Origin: a virus | Length of the DNA stretch: 64,000 nucleotides | Direction: 5' to 3' (one strand) | Virus record (IMG/VR): IMGVR_UViG_3300032893_000040 | Location: 1-64,000 of that record | Part shown: one piece after another, positions 1 through 7,874 of the stretch | How positions within the stretch are numbered: position 1 is the first letter of the stretch | How the letters are laid out: the number at the start of each line of letters is the position of its first letter | The notes under the pieces: generated by a model | The model's database searches: none | The model's input: the letters and a program-made list of their open reading frames with translations, nothing else | What the model was told of the DNA's origin: nothing | Translations under genes and position numbers: made by a program

Positions 1-75
1 GTCTCGTTTCGACAAGTCTACTATGCGCCCAATCTCAAGCGTTACCATGTGTTTATGAAGTTCGTTCTCGTTCAT
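1..75 (-). CDS. partial hypothetical protein (N-terminus only)
   Basis: The first 25 codons of a leftward gene that runs off the left edge. The ATG overlaps the stop of the upstream zinc-binding protein gene as ATGA, the coupling used throughout this operon. The visible residues (MNENELHKHMVTLEIGRIVD...) match nothing I recognise. Confidence 0.55.
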   Translation of the reverse strand, partial: MNENELHKHMVTLEIGRIVDLSKRD

Positions 76-359
76 TTTCCCCTCTTGTCTTTGTGGAGGC
101 GGACGGAGGTGACGGTGAGTGGCATAAATTCGTATCCCGCCCCGCCGCAGTGATAGCAGTTATTCCCGCTCGGTCGCCCGTGTGATGTGCCGGGGGAATT
201 GCTGCTCGATGTCCAAATTGTCTCCTTGCCGCTTCCCCCGCAGTATTGGCAGCAAGCGTGAAGCGAGCCATCGCCCAAACGAACCACGGTGATAGGATAA
301 ACCGTGAACTTCCGGCGCGTCCTCACCCTCCCGGTAGCGGGTTTCGTGGAATGGGTCAT
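72..359 (-). CDS. small DnaJ-like zinc-finger protein
   Basis: A 95-residue protein with two CxxCGGxG motifs (CQYCGGSG near residue 37 and CYHCGGAG near 68). This is the pattern of the cysteine-rich zinc domain of DnaJ, without a J domain. It is probably a small zinc-binding protein; the partner is unknown. Its ATG overlaps the stop of the SbcC-like gene (ATGA) and its own stop overlaps the next gene in the same way, so it belongs to the leftward recombination operon. Confidence 0.6.
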   Translation of the reverse strand: MTHSTKPATGRVRTRRKFTVYPITVVRLGDGSLHACCQYCGGSGKETIWTSSSNSPGTSHGRPSGNNCYHCGGAGYEFMPLTVTSVRLHKDKRGK

Positions 360-1979
360 AGAGTTGCCTCCACATGTGAACCATCTTTGTCCCGGATGAC
401 TCGGAGCACCGAACTCGGTGCGAAGGCTGTATCTGGGACGTGAGAAATGATGTACGTAGGCAGTTTCCCCCTCACGGATACTATGTAGGAGAGGACTCGC
501 TCCATGGAATCCGCGTCCAGACCTTCGAAAATCTCATCAAAGAAGGCCACGTCCACCGCCACCCCGGCGTAGTCCTGCATGAGTCTCTGCCACGCAAACA
601 TCATTATCATGTCAATGCGTTGCTGTTCCGAATTGGAAAGCGATGTGTACGGAGCGATCTCTCCGCCGTTGAGTACCTCCAGAGAAATCTTGTCTTGAAC
701 GTTTCCAGACTTGGAGGTCGTAGTGCTGGACATCTGGACCGCGAGAAGTCCGTCCGTGAGGCCGACCGAAGCCTCGAGCGCGTAGGCGTTAAGCTGTTCT
801 ATGACCGAATCCATGAGCAGCGACATCACGCCGGACCTCTGGAACGCTTTCCACCAGAAATCGTACACGGCAAGTTTCTTCATGAGAGCGCGACTCTGTG
901 CCTGAAGTCGGGTTATCTGTCCACCTATCGTCTGAATCTGTTCCTTGAGATGTTTCTGGAGGTCGGTCTTACCCTCCGCGACAGAATTTAGCTTGGCTTG
1001 AGCATCCTCTATGTAACGACTGCAAATGTTGATTTCGTCCATGAGTGCCCAGTATTTCCTGGCCTCTATGAGTTCTTTGGACAATTCCTGTCTCGCCCTG
1101 TCTATGCCGCGTAACAGTTCTTCTGATGCTTCACGCATGTCGGCCTTGTGCCGATTCGTCACCTTCTGCTTACACGTCGGGCACGTGTCCATCTTGCCAA
1201 TCTTGGCCAGGGCGTCTTCCGCAATTTCCCGGTTGCGTTTCTGAACACTGAGTTCCGCTTCCACGGTAGCCACCGGACGCGGTGTGTTCATGTTGTCGGC
1301 AGGGAGTTTCGCTTCCAGGAGTCTCAGTCTATCCTTTTGTTCCTTGATAGCCTTTTCAAGCTCGGCTGTATTGGAACGCGTGTTGGCTTCGAGAGTTTCC
1401 TTGAACTCGTCCTGCTTCTCGCAGAGGACGCTGATTTCGCTATTGATGGACCTATCGTCCCCGATGGCTTTTGTCCGTTCGGCTCCAACGCGTTCACGCG
1501 CAGTGTGAAATCTCTCAAGGTCGATGAGTTCTTCAAGGAGTTCCTTACGAGCTGAATCACCTGCTCGAGTGAGGCGGAATGAATTGTGACCGAATAGAGT
1601 ACAGCCGAGGAAGAGCACTGGATTGATACCGAGAAACTCTTCGATTCGCTTTTGGTTGAGCGGGATGGTGCCCATTTCGACTTTTTCATCGTTTACCGTG
1701 AATTTAAGCGATTTACCTGCCACGCGTTCTACGGAGAACTTCACACCGTCTTTTGAACCGTGAACTATCACGAGAGCAGGGTGCTTGGACCCGCGACGCG
1801 TCACCGTCTTTTCCTCACGGGCAGTCACCCCGGTGATTCCCCACAGCAGGGCCTCGTAGATGGAACTCTTCCCGGCCCGGTTCTTCCCGATGACAGGCGT
1901 GAGTCCCGTCTTTGAATCTGAGGACGAGCTGATGGTACTGCATGAAGCTTTCGGCTACGATTCCCTCAATATGTATCAC
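356..1979 (-). CDS. SbcC/Rad50-like ATPase subunit of recombination nuclease (apparent +1 frameshift)
   Basis: SMC-type ATPase resembling SbcC and T4 gp46, expected to pair with the SbcD-like nuclease upstream. Seen: a Walker A (GKNRAGKSS) just before the long frame, a zinc-hook CPTC between coiled coils, a signature-like SLSNSEQQR, and Walker B VAFFDE near the C-terminus. The natural start is a GTG at 1979, preceded by ACGGAGGG and overlapping the previous stop. It encodes a typical VIHIEGIVAESFMQY N-terminus. That frame joins the Walker A frame only if one base (A, complement of T1904) is skipped after GAC GGG. The frameshift may be a sequencing error, a lesion, or programmed. The uninterrupted frame covers 356-1828 plus in-frame codons up to about 1903. 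Confidence 0.8.
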
Positions 1980-2110
1980 CGGAGCCCTCCGTAAAAATTA
2001 TCATCGTCTCCCTCATCTTCGAAGCCGCCGATAAACGCAAGGAACGCGATCACAGCCACCGCGATCAGAGCTATTCCGGTAGCTATCCCTATCGCAAGCC
2101 ATGGATTCAT
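1976..2110 (-). CDS. single-helix membrane microprotein between sbcD and sbcC
   Basis: A 44-residue ORF: MNPW, then about 25 hydrophobic residues (LAIGIATGIALIAV...), then an acidic tail (EDEGDDD). The ATG overlaps the SbcD-like stop (ATGA) and its TGA overlaps the GTG start of the SbcC-like gene (GTGA). Coupling on both sides strongly suggests translation. It looks like an N-out or N-in one-pass inner-membrane protein; function unknown. Confidence 0.65.
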   Translation of the reverse strand: MNPWLAIGIATGIALIAVAVIAFLAFIGGFEDEGDDDNFYGGLR

Positions 2111-3078
2111 TTGTCCTCCAGGAATTTTATGCCTACATCCACCATCTTTTTGATATCCTTATCCTTGATACCCTCCCGCCGTGCGTACTCCTCCAGAAGC
2201 TCACGATCGGTTGCCGCCTTTATCTTGCGGCCTTCCTTCAGCTTCGGCTTAACGACTACCCGAACATTAGACCCCACAGATTCATCGGGCGGAGCATCGG
2301 TGACGAGACGATAAAAATTCCCATCATTCGATATCTGAGACGGATCGTCCACGGTTATGAATTCTGGGTGTTCGATTCTGTAGGTAGCAGGAAGGCCTGC
2401 TCCTGTGTCAATGAGCACGCGGTGATGCTTCTTATCGCCGAAGTTCATCGGATAGGGGGCACCCACGATGTAGATGTTCTTACCGATGACCTGGGGTTCA
2501 TGTATGTGGCCGCAGTACACGCGCTTGAAGTTCTTGAGGAGCTTCGGGTCCACTCCCTTGAGAATCGGGCGGTTGTAGGACGCACCGAAGACTGATTGGT
2601 GCATATAGAGCACGAAGTCTTTTGCCTTACTCGGAGCGACGTGCGTCTCGAATCCTTCCTTGCAGAACGGAATGAATACCTCCATCTCACCGCTCTTGGA
2701 CGGGCAGAGGGTGGGTTCAGTGATGACGGTCGTTATCCCGGCCACACCCTGAAGCATGTAGGCCGTGTTGAAGACCTCCCCCTCCATGGTGATGTCGTGG
2801 TTCCCGGTGAGGATGATGATTTCCTTGAGGCTGGACCGGGACGCGGCTCGTTCGATCGCCTCCTTGCACAAATTGAACGCTTCCGGTTCCACCTGCCCAC
2901 GCTTGTGGAACACGTCCCCGAGGTGGATTATGCGATCACAACTTTCCCGAGCCCCGATTTCAAGTGCCTTCCCGAACGCCCGAATTTGAAGTAGTAATCG
3001 AGAATTGACCACCTTCTCGTAGTTGGCAAAGTCCTCGTGATTCCCGAAATGGGTGTCGGAGATGATCAGTGTCTTCAT
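2107..3078 (-). CDS. SbcD/Mre11-like metallophosphoesterase nuclease
   Basis: A 323-residue calcineurin-like phosphoesterase of the SbcD/Mre11/T4 gp47 type, acting as a DNA end-processing nuclease with the SbcC-like ATPase. All metal-ligand motifs are visible in order: SDTHFGNH at the N-terminus, IIHLGDVFH, LTGNHD, YMHQSV and YCGHIHEP. The start ATG at 3078 is chosen because GAGGG lies 5 bases upstream and the protein then begins MKTLIISDTHFG, as in the family; an in-frame extension upstream is a poor match. Confidence 0.88.
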   Translation of the reverse strand: MKTLIISDTHFGNHEDFANYEKVVNSRLLLQIRAFGKALEIGARESCDRIIHLGDVFHKRGQVEPEAFNLCKEAIERAASRSSLKEIIILTGNHDITMEGEVFNTAYMLQGVAGITTVITEPTLCPSKSGEMEVFIPFCKEGFETHVAPSKAKDFVLYMHQSVFGASYNRPILKGVDPKLLKNFKRVYCGHIHEPQVIGKNIYIVGAPYPMNFGDKKHHRVLIDTGAGLPATYRIEHPEFITVDDPSQISNDGNFYRLVTDAPPDESVGSNVRVVVKPKLKEGRKIKAATDRELLEEYARREGIKDKDIKKMVDVGIKFLEDK

Positions 3079-3185
3079 TGTGCCCTCAGAAAGTATGCGG
3101 CGAGGCCGATCAGAAGCACGGCGTACCAGAAGAGCGGATTGCACGCGGCGAACTTGACGTGCCAGCGCAGGTCGTTGAGTGTCAT
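3075..3185 (-). CDS. single-helix membrane microprotein upstream of sbcD
   Basis: A 36-residue ORF with a central hydrophobic helix (PLFWYAVLLIGLAAYFL) and a positively charged N-terminal part. Its ATG overlaps the stop of the winged-helix gene (ATGA) and its TGA overlaps the SbcD-like start (ATGA). Same architecture as the microprotein at 1976-2110, without sequence similarity. Function unknown. Confidence 0.6.
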   Translation of the reverse strand: MTLNDLRWHVKFAACNPLFWYAVLLIGLAAYFLRAQ

Positions 3186-3949
3186 TTCTTTATCCTTTCA
3201 TACCACATACGTTGTGCGAGCTTCAACTTCCTCACATCCACCTTCGACTCGTCTATTCCTGCCAGCTTCCAATGCTTCTTCTCCACCTTCGGATGACACA
3301 TGAAGAACTCCGGGTTGAGTATCCCGTTCTTTACAAATAGAATCATACGCGGAATGTCGTCTCGGAGACGTAACCTGTCGAACGCATGGAACGAAGCATG
3401 GATGTCTGCATTTTCATCCTCTGGGACTTCTTCCACAAGAAACTGTCGAACGAAAGTGTTATAACGGTCCACCGCTTTTGACTTATTGGCAAGGACGTTC
3501 GGTGGGGGATACGGAGCGTGAAAAATCTTTGAACACCATCCGGCTGGCATTGCGAAGAAACAGGAAAGAACGTATGCATGTATGTCAAGATTGAATTCCT
3601 CACAAAATAGAGCGATCTTCTCGAAGCTCGAACGGCTGTTGAGGAATGAATAGGCCAGTTCCTTGGGGCTGGATAGACGCTCGTTGACATACTTGACGTA
3701 AATTGCACGGACCATCTCGGCACGCGCACTCGCGCTGGATGGCGCACCCACCACCATATACTTACTTGGTAGCTGTGCGCCATCCGGTCCATATTGTGCT
3801 TCAATCTTAACATAGCCCTTCTCCACAAGGTCCACGATTTGCGCTCTCGCGCTTGCCTGGGAAAGCCCCGTTTCCTCTGCTATCTGCTTCAATGAAAGCT
3901 GTATCCATTTTCCACCGCCTCTGATACGAATGAGATCATAACAGTCCAT
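3182..3949 (-). CDS. winged-helix DNA-binding protein
   Basis: A 255-residue protein. Residues about 15-60 read as a winged helix-turn-helix (LSLKQIAEETGLSQASARAQ, then a VEKGYVKIE wing). The rest is alpha-rich and unrecognised. It could be a transcription regulator or a replication-initiation type protein. The start at 3949 sits 9 bases after GGGAGG; longer in-frame starts (3958, 4012) would run into the conserved promoter-like motif at 3961-4000. It heads the leftward recombination operon. Confidence 0.65.
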   Translation of the reverse strand: MDCYDLIRIRGGGKWIQLSLKQIAEETGLSQASARAQIVDLVEKGYVKIEAQYGPDGAQLPSKYMVVGAPSSASARAEMVRAIYVKYVNERLSSPKELAYSFLNSRSSFEKIALFCEEFNLDIHAYVLSCFFAMPAGWCSKIFHAPYPPPNVLANKSKAVDRYNTFVRQFLVEEVPEDENADIHASFHAFDRLRLRDDIPRMILFVKNGILNPEFFMCHPKVEKKHWKLAGIDESKVDVRKLKLAQRMWYERIKK

Positions 3950-3960
3950 GCGCGGCATCC

Positions 3961-4000
3961 TCCCATAGGAGAAACGCCGGGACCCCAAACTCGCTTTCAC
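3961..4000 (-). promoter_or_regulatory. conserved phage promoter-like motif, copy 1 (leftward)
   Basis: On the minus strand: GTGAAAGCGA, GTTTGGGGTC, CCGGCGTTTC, TCCTATGGGA, directly upstream of the ribosome binding site of the winged-helix gene. It shares the pattern GTGAAAGCGA-TTTGGGTC-CGTTT-CTAT-GGAGGA with copies at 4036 and 6686. Position and strand suggest a phage-specific promoter driving the leftward operon. Confidence 0.6.
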
Positions 4001-4013
4001 GGCGTGAGCCATT

Positions 4014-4035
4014 CCAGGTACACGTCAAGGGATAC
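4014..4035. repeat. short inverted repeat in divergent control region
   Basis: CAGGTA and TACCTG form a 6-base stem around a 12-base loop, between the leftward and rightward promoter-like motifs. Possibly an operator; no direct evidence. Confidence 0.3.
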
Positions 4036-4076
4036 CTGAAAGCGAATCAAGGGTCCGTACGTTTTTCCAGTGGGGG
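4036..4076 (+). promoter_or_regulatory. conserved phage promoter-like motif, copy 2 (rightward)
   Basis: CTGAAAGCGAATCAAGGGTC followed by CGTACGTTTTTCCAGTGGGG. The core TGAAAGCGAAT, GGGTC and TACGTTTTT match copy 3 at 6686. It points toward the replication operon, back to back with copy 1, giving a divergent control region. Confidence 0.55.
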
Positions 4077-4164
4077 ACGGCGGTCATGGCACCGATAACG
4101 GGCGAGGTGTTGTATGATGGTGCTACGAACGAAGCACATGCCGACAGGCTTCAGGGACCATTCC

Positions 4165-4191
4165 TTGCCGACCTGCCTCCTCCGCTATAAA
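4165..4191 (+). promoter_or_regulatory. candidate host sigma70-type promoter
   Basis: TTGCCG and TATAAA separated by 15 bases, followed within 20 bases by ACGCGCACACGCGT (a 5-base hairpin). The position, upstream of the rightward replication genes, fits an early promoter read by host polymerase. The spacer is short, so support is modest. Confidence 0.35.
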
Positions 4192-4269
4192 AGACACGCG
4201 CACACGCGTACGAACTCTACGGACGATGGGAGTTGGTAGATGACAGCTAGCAGTCATAAGGGAGTCCCT

Positions 4270-4470
4270 ATGGAAGAGAAAAACAAGTTTTTCTCTTCTG
4301 GTGGCCAAGAGCAGGCCACCCCTTTGATTGCTTGCCAGAAATGCCAGCACTTCCGCGCTCACCACACCCATTTCACTGAAGGGATTTGCTTCCGGACGGG
4401 CAGGTACGTGTGGACTACCTGCCTCCCCAGCCCGGATTGGTGCCCACTCAAGTTTACAGGAGACCATTAA
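4270..4470 (+). CDS. small cysteine-rich (zinc-ribbon-like) protein
   Basis: A 66-residue protein with CQKCQHF, then GICFRTGR, TTCL and WCPLKF: four to five cysteines spaced like a small zinc-binding fold. The start at 4270 has AAGGGAG 5 bases upstream; an in-frame ATG at 4240 also has a GGGAG. The TAA overlaps the DNA polymerase ATG (TAATG), so it is the coupled leader gene of the replication operon. Confidence 0.6.
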   Translation: MEEKNKFFSSGGQEQATPLIACQKCQHFRAHHTHFTEGICFRTGRYVWTTCLPSPDWCPLKFTGDH

Positions 4471-6689
4471 TGCCACACAAGTTCACCAAGCGTCGTGAGG
4501 TGCTCGTCCCGGAGACGACCTTCAACGACAAGCTGAAGGAGATATTCAATGCGTGCGGTCTATGGATACTTGAATGCCAGTTGCCTATTAACGGCGGCCA
4601 CGGAAGGGGTATTACGGTATGCCTCTTCGACGAGATGGAACTCAACGCCGCAGGGAAGAAGGGACACAAAGGGTGGGTTGGCAAGAGCTTTGAAAGTGAT
4701 GGGATACGCTACGTTGTATTCCCTAACGTTAACGGCGGGATTTCTGATGTTGGCGGCTTTGAGCGTGCCATTGGTGTTCTTAACTCTGTGGAAACGCCAA
4801 AGGGATCCATCCGCATCATCACCACCCCGAAAGAACTCGCGGAAGCAATAGAATATCTCAGGACACTGGCGTACGTCGTGTGCGACTTCGAGACAACCAC
4901 GCTCGACCCCTATCTCCCAGGGGCACGGGTACTCACGCTGGCCGCTGGTAACAGGGACCGCGTGTACGTGATGCCGATGTCGCACAAGGACAGCCCATGG
5001 CGCGGGAACGTGACTGCCCAACGTGACTTCATCCGCGCCGTGTATTTTTCCAGACACATGGTGGCCCACAATGCCAAGTTCGAACTCCGGTGGTTCCTGG
5101 CCCTCGGGCAGAGTCTGCGCTACATAGACTTCGACCCGATGGTCGTGCACCACCTTCTGGACGAGAATTCGGCGCATGATCTTGAAACGCTTGCCGCCCA
5201 ATACACGAATTTCGCCGGATACTCCCATGAGTTTTCCTCTTCCCTTACTGATAAGCATAATTACGAGTCTGCTCCTTTCGATCTGCTTTGTCGCTACAAC
5301 GGTATGGATGTGCTGGTTACTGATTACGTTACCGTTGCGCTTCGTAACGAGCTTGAAAGGGCAGAGAACGACAAAATCCGGCAGTGTTGGCAGGACATCA
5401 ATCAACCTCTCATCAGTCTCCTTGCAGAAATGGAACACGCGGGTTTTGTACTCGACGAAGACAAGCTCGTGGAACTCACCGCGTGGTACGAAGGCAGGCA
5501 GGCATACTACGAAGGGGAGGTCAAGAAATACCGGCAACTCCAACAGTTCTTCCGCGATCGACCGAACTTCAATTTTGGAAGCACTGTCCAGTTACAGTCC
5601 CTCCTTTATGGGGAGCTGGGCTTTAAGCAGATGAGGGGCCACATGACGGAGCCATCCACCAAGTTCCCGAAGGGCCAGCCCTCCACCAACAAGGAAGCCA
5701 TCAAGGCGATGAAGGCGACCGGGAAGCACATTCCCGTGCTGGATGGACTCGCCATGCGTACCAAATGCAACTCGATGCTCAAGGCGTTCCTATACGTCTT
5801 CCAGGGTAAGCTGGATAATTCGACGGACGGGAAGCTTCACACCAACTTCAACCAGCACATAGTGGAAACCTTCCGGCTCTCGTCGTCCGGTCCGAACATG
5901 ATGAATCTCCCACGGTCGGAGGACCTCGCCAATCTCGGGCTGGAATTTCCCAAGCGCGTGTTCGTCTCCCGGTTCGACGGCGGGGAACTCGTTCAGGCGG
6001 ACCTTTCCCAGATCGAACTCCGGGTGGCCGGGATGTATTCCAAGGACCCCGTGTTCGTCAACGCGTTCGCAGAGGGGCGCGATCTCCACGGGGAGATGGC
6101 CGAATTCGTGTACGGCAAGGGCTACACGAAGGAACAACGCTACAAGGCGAAGCGCACCAATTTCTCCGCCGTCTTCGACATCGGTGCGGCGGCACTCGCC
6201 CCCCAGATCGAAGCCACGGTGGACGAGGCCCAGGAACTGATCGACTCCTTCAAGGAACTCCACCACGTGCTGTTCGAATGGTTCAATGAACTTTGGGCAC
6301 AGGCGCAGTTTGATGGTTACGTAGAGAACTTCCTCGGCCGTCGCCGCCACATCCGTATGGAACTTTCACGGGCCTTCAAACAGCATGAGATTGATGCGGT
6401 CCGCCGCTCCACCTGGAACTTTCCAATTCAGTCCTCTGCCGCCGATATCATGCTGACCGGGATGCTGGCTCTCCGCGAGGCCATGCGTAAGCACCAGATG
6501 AAGAGCGTGATTCTGGGGATGGTCCATGATTCAATCATCGTGGACGCTTACCCCGGCGAATCGGAACGCATGATGTCCGGCATCAAGTCCATCTTTGAGA
6601 ACCTGCCGTATGATTGGCTCACCATACCCGTTCGCATTGATGTTGCGCATGGTCCTAACCTTCATGAGCTTGAGGAATGGAACCCGTGA
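4470..6689 (+). CDS. family A DNA polymerase with 3'-5' exonuclease (candidate DpoZ)
   Basis: A 739-residue replicative polymerase. The 3'-5' exonuclease motifs are present: DFETT (D139), NAKFE (about 201) and YNGMD (about 276). Polymerase motif A is DLSQIELR (D511). Motif B is RYKAKRTNFSAVF (from R557), keeping R, K and F but with Phe at the position usually Tyr. Motif C is VHDS (D687), where the family norm is HDE. There is no 5'-3' exonuclease domain. The start follows GGAG and overlaps the upstream stop as TAATG; a longer in-frame extension has no merit. Because a PurZ-type gene lies in the same operon, it may be a polymerase adapted to 2-aminoadenine (DpoZ-like); that link is inference. 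Confidence 0.9.
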   Translation: MPHKFTKRREVLVPETTFNDKLKEIFNACGLWILECQLPINGGHGRGITVCLFDEMELNAAGKKGHKGWVGKSFESDGIRYVVFPNVNGGISDVGGFERAIGVLNSVETPKGSIRIITTPKELAEAIEYLRTLAYVVCDFETTTLDPYLPGARVLTLAAGNRDRVYVMPMSHKDSPWRGNVTAQRDFIRAVYFSRHMVAHNAKFELRWFLALGQSLRYIDFDPMVVHHLLDENSAHDLETLAAQYTNFAGYSHEFSSSLTDKHNYESAPFDLLCRYNGMDVLVTDYVTVALRNELERAENDKIRQCWQDINQPLISLLAEMEHAGFVLDEDKLVELTAWYEGRQAYYEGEVKKYRQLQQFFRDRPNFNFGSTVQLQSLLYGELGFKQMRGHMTEPSTKFPKGQPSTNKEAIKAMKATGKHIPVLDGLAMRTKCNSMLKAFLYVFQGKLDNSTDGKLHTNFNQHIVETFRLSSSGPNMMNLPRSEDLANLGLEFPKRVFVSRFDGGELVQADLSQIELRVAGMYSKDPVFVNAFAEGRDLHGEMAEFVYGKGYTKEQRYKAKRTNFSAVFDIGAAALAPQIEATVDEAQELIDSFKELHHVLFEWFNELWAQAQFDGYVENFLGRRRHIRMELSRAFKQHEIDAVRRSTWNFPIQSSAADIMLTGMLALREAMRKHQMKSVILGMVHDSIIVDAYPGESERMMSGIKSIFENLPYDWLTIPVRIDVAHGPNLHELEEWNP

Positions 6690-6728
6690 AAGCGAATTTG
6701 GGTCGCGTACGTTTTTTCTATAGGAGGA
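6686..6728 (+). promoter_or_regulatory. conserved phage promoter-like motif, copy 3
   Basis: GTGAAAGCGAATTTGGGTCG then CGTACGTTTTTTCTATAGGA and GGA, lying between the polymerase stop and the next ATG. The CTATAGGAGGA end resembles the initiation region of T7-type promoters and doubles as the ribosome binding site. Alternatively GAAA...CGTTT with an 18-base gap resembles ECF-sigma promoters, and a sigma-like gene lies at 15623. Confidence 0.6.
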
Positions 6729-6732
6729 TACG

Positions 6733-7050
6733 ATGACAGAAGAACCACAGAAAGCGCAGGACCCACGGCCACAGTTTGGCCAGGTAGCCCATCTCAAGTG
6801 CAACCTTTGCGGGGAGCGGTCCACCGCTCTGGACCCGCTACAGGCCAACGCATGGATTAAAGCCCACCTCGAAGCCATGCACCCCGGCAAGGCGGCGGAA
6901 CTTGCGGCCATCGACCGCAAGGTAGGCCAGCTCAACGCGTCCCGCGACCGCCTCATTCAGAAATTCAGCCAGAAACTGAACAGCCTTTTCACATCCGAGA
7001 TGGGGCGGATTGTTACACCTCCCCCATCACACATAATCAAACCTTCATAA
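6733..7050 (+). CDS. small C2H2-type zinc-finger protein with C-terminal helix
   Basis: A 105-residue protein. CNLC near residue 24 and HLEAMH near 46 give a CxxC...HxxxxH pair. A charged, probably helical segment follows (AAIDRKVGQLNASRDRLIQKF). A good GGAGG precedes the ATG, and promoter-like copy 3 lies immediately upstream. Likely a DNA- or protein-binding accessory of the replication module; not recognised. Confidence 0.6.
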   Translation: MTEEPQKAQDPRPQFGQVAHLKCNLCGERSTALDPLQANAWIKAHLEAMHPGKAAELAAIDRKVGQLNASRDRLIQKFSQKLNSLFTSEMGRIVTPPPSHIIKPS

Positions 7051-7072
7051 ACCATTCAAGGAGGACCGTCCG

Positions 7073-7369
7073 ATGGCGAAAGACACAGCCAAAAAGACAG
7101 TCGAGAAGCCTGCCAAGAAAGCCCCGGCCATTGCCCCCGAGGTGATCACGGCACTCAAGGCGGAACTGCGCGAGAAGCTGAACGCGCTGGAACCCGCCGC
7201 GCTGGACCGCGTTGCGAAAGCCTTCAACGTGGACATCCGGAAGTACGCGAAGCTGACTCCGGCCCTCAAGAAGATGAGCACGGTCAATGCGTGCCTCGGG
7301 AGTGCGGCGCGTGGCGTGCGCGAAGATGGTATGTCAAAGACGGCCGTGTTCGCACTGGTGAAGGGTTAG
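7073..7369 (+). CDS. basic Lys/Ala/Pro-tailed small protein
   Basis: A 98-residue protein with a histone-tail-like N-terminus (MAKDTAKKTVEKPAKKAPA) followed by a predicted helical domain. GGAGG upstream of the ATG supports the start. The composition suggests nucleic-acid binding; no family recognised. Confidence 0.55.
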   Translation: MAKDTAKKTVEKPAKKAPAIAPEVITALKAELREKLNALEPAALDRVAKAFNVDIRKYAKLTPALKKMSTVNACLGSAARGVREDGMSKTAVFALVKG

Positions 7370-7379
7370 GCGAGACGCC

Positions 7380-7874
7380 ATGCCTAACAGGAATAATGAG
7401 CGCGGCAAGACCGCAGAGCGTCGAATCGCCAAGACTCTGACGCGCATTATAGGCTGGAACTTTGCAAGGACCCCCGGTTCAGGGTCGGGACACCTGTGGA
7501 AGTTCTTCCAGGGAGAGCGCGTGAGAGGCGATATCGTCTGCGTGACCAAGGATGTGAATTTTCCTTTCATGATCGAATCGAAAAAGTCCAAGGATTTCCA
7601 GTGGGATTTGTTGCTGACGGGCCATCCCCCGGCTGACTTCGACAAGTGGTGGGAGAAAGCCAAGAAGGACGCGTCAGCGGACGGGAAGTTTGCCGCGCTT
7701 GTTATTTCTCGCAATCAGGGTCCGATGGTGACGGTGGTGAGCGGTGCCGCATGGATGGCTTTCGGTATGAGTACGGCGTACACAGCCGTAAGATTGATGT
7801 ACCGGAACAAGATTTTGATTCTCTGTACGCTCGAAGATTTCGCCGAAGCATTCAAAACCAGGAGGAACAAATGA
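7380..7874 (+). CDS. PD-(D/E)XK-like nuclease / Holliday-junction-resolvase-like protein
   Basis: A 164-residue protein. An N-terminal RGKTAERRIAK helix is followed by RGDIVCV and then FMIESKKSK, reading as the D...ExK core of the PD-(D/E)XK nuclease fold seen in small phage resolvases and endonucleases. It sits between the polymerase and SSB, a usual place for a junction-resolving or end-processing nuclease. The exact family is uncertain. Its stop overlaps the next start (ATGA). Confidence 0.6.
   Translation: MPNRNNERGKTAERRIAKTLTRIIGWNFARTPGSGSGHLWKFFQGERVRGDIVCVTKDVNFPFMIESKKSKDFQWDLLLTGHPPADFDKWWEKAKKDASADGKFAALVISRNQGPMVTVVSGAAWMAFGMSTAYTAVRLMYRNKILILCTLEDFAEAFKTRRNK

Noticed and set aside
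4560-5543. 327-codon minus-strand frame within the polymerase
   Set aside because: Antisense to the proofreading domain of the polymerase, where DFETT and other motifs are conserved on the plus strand.
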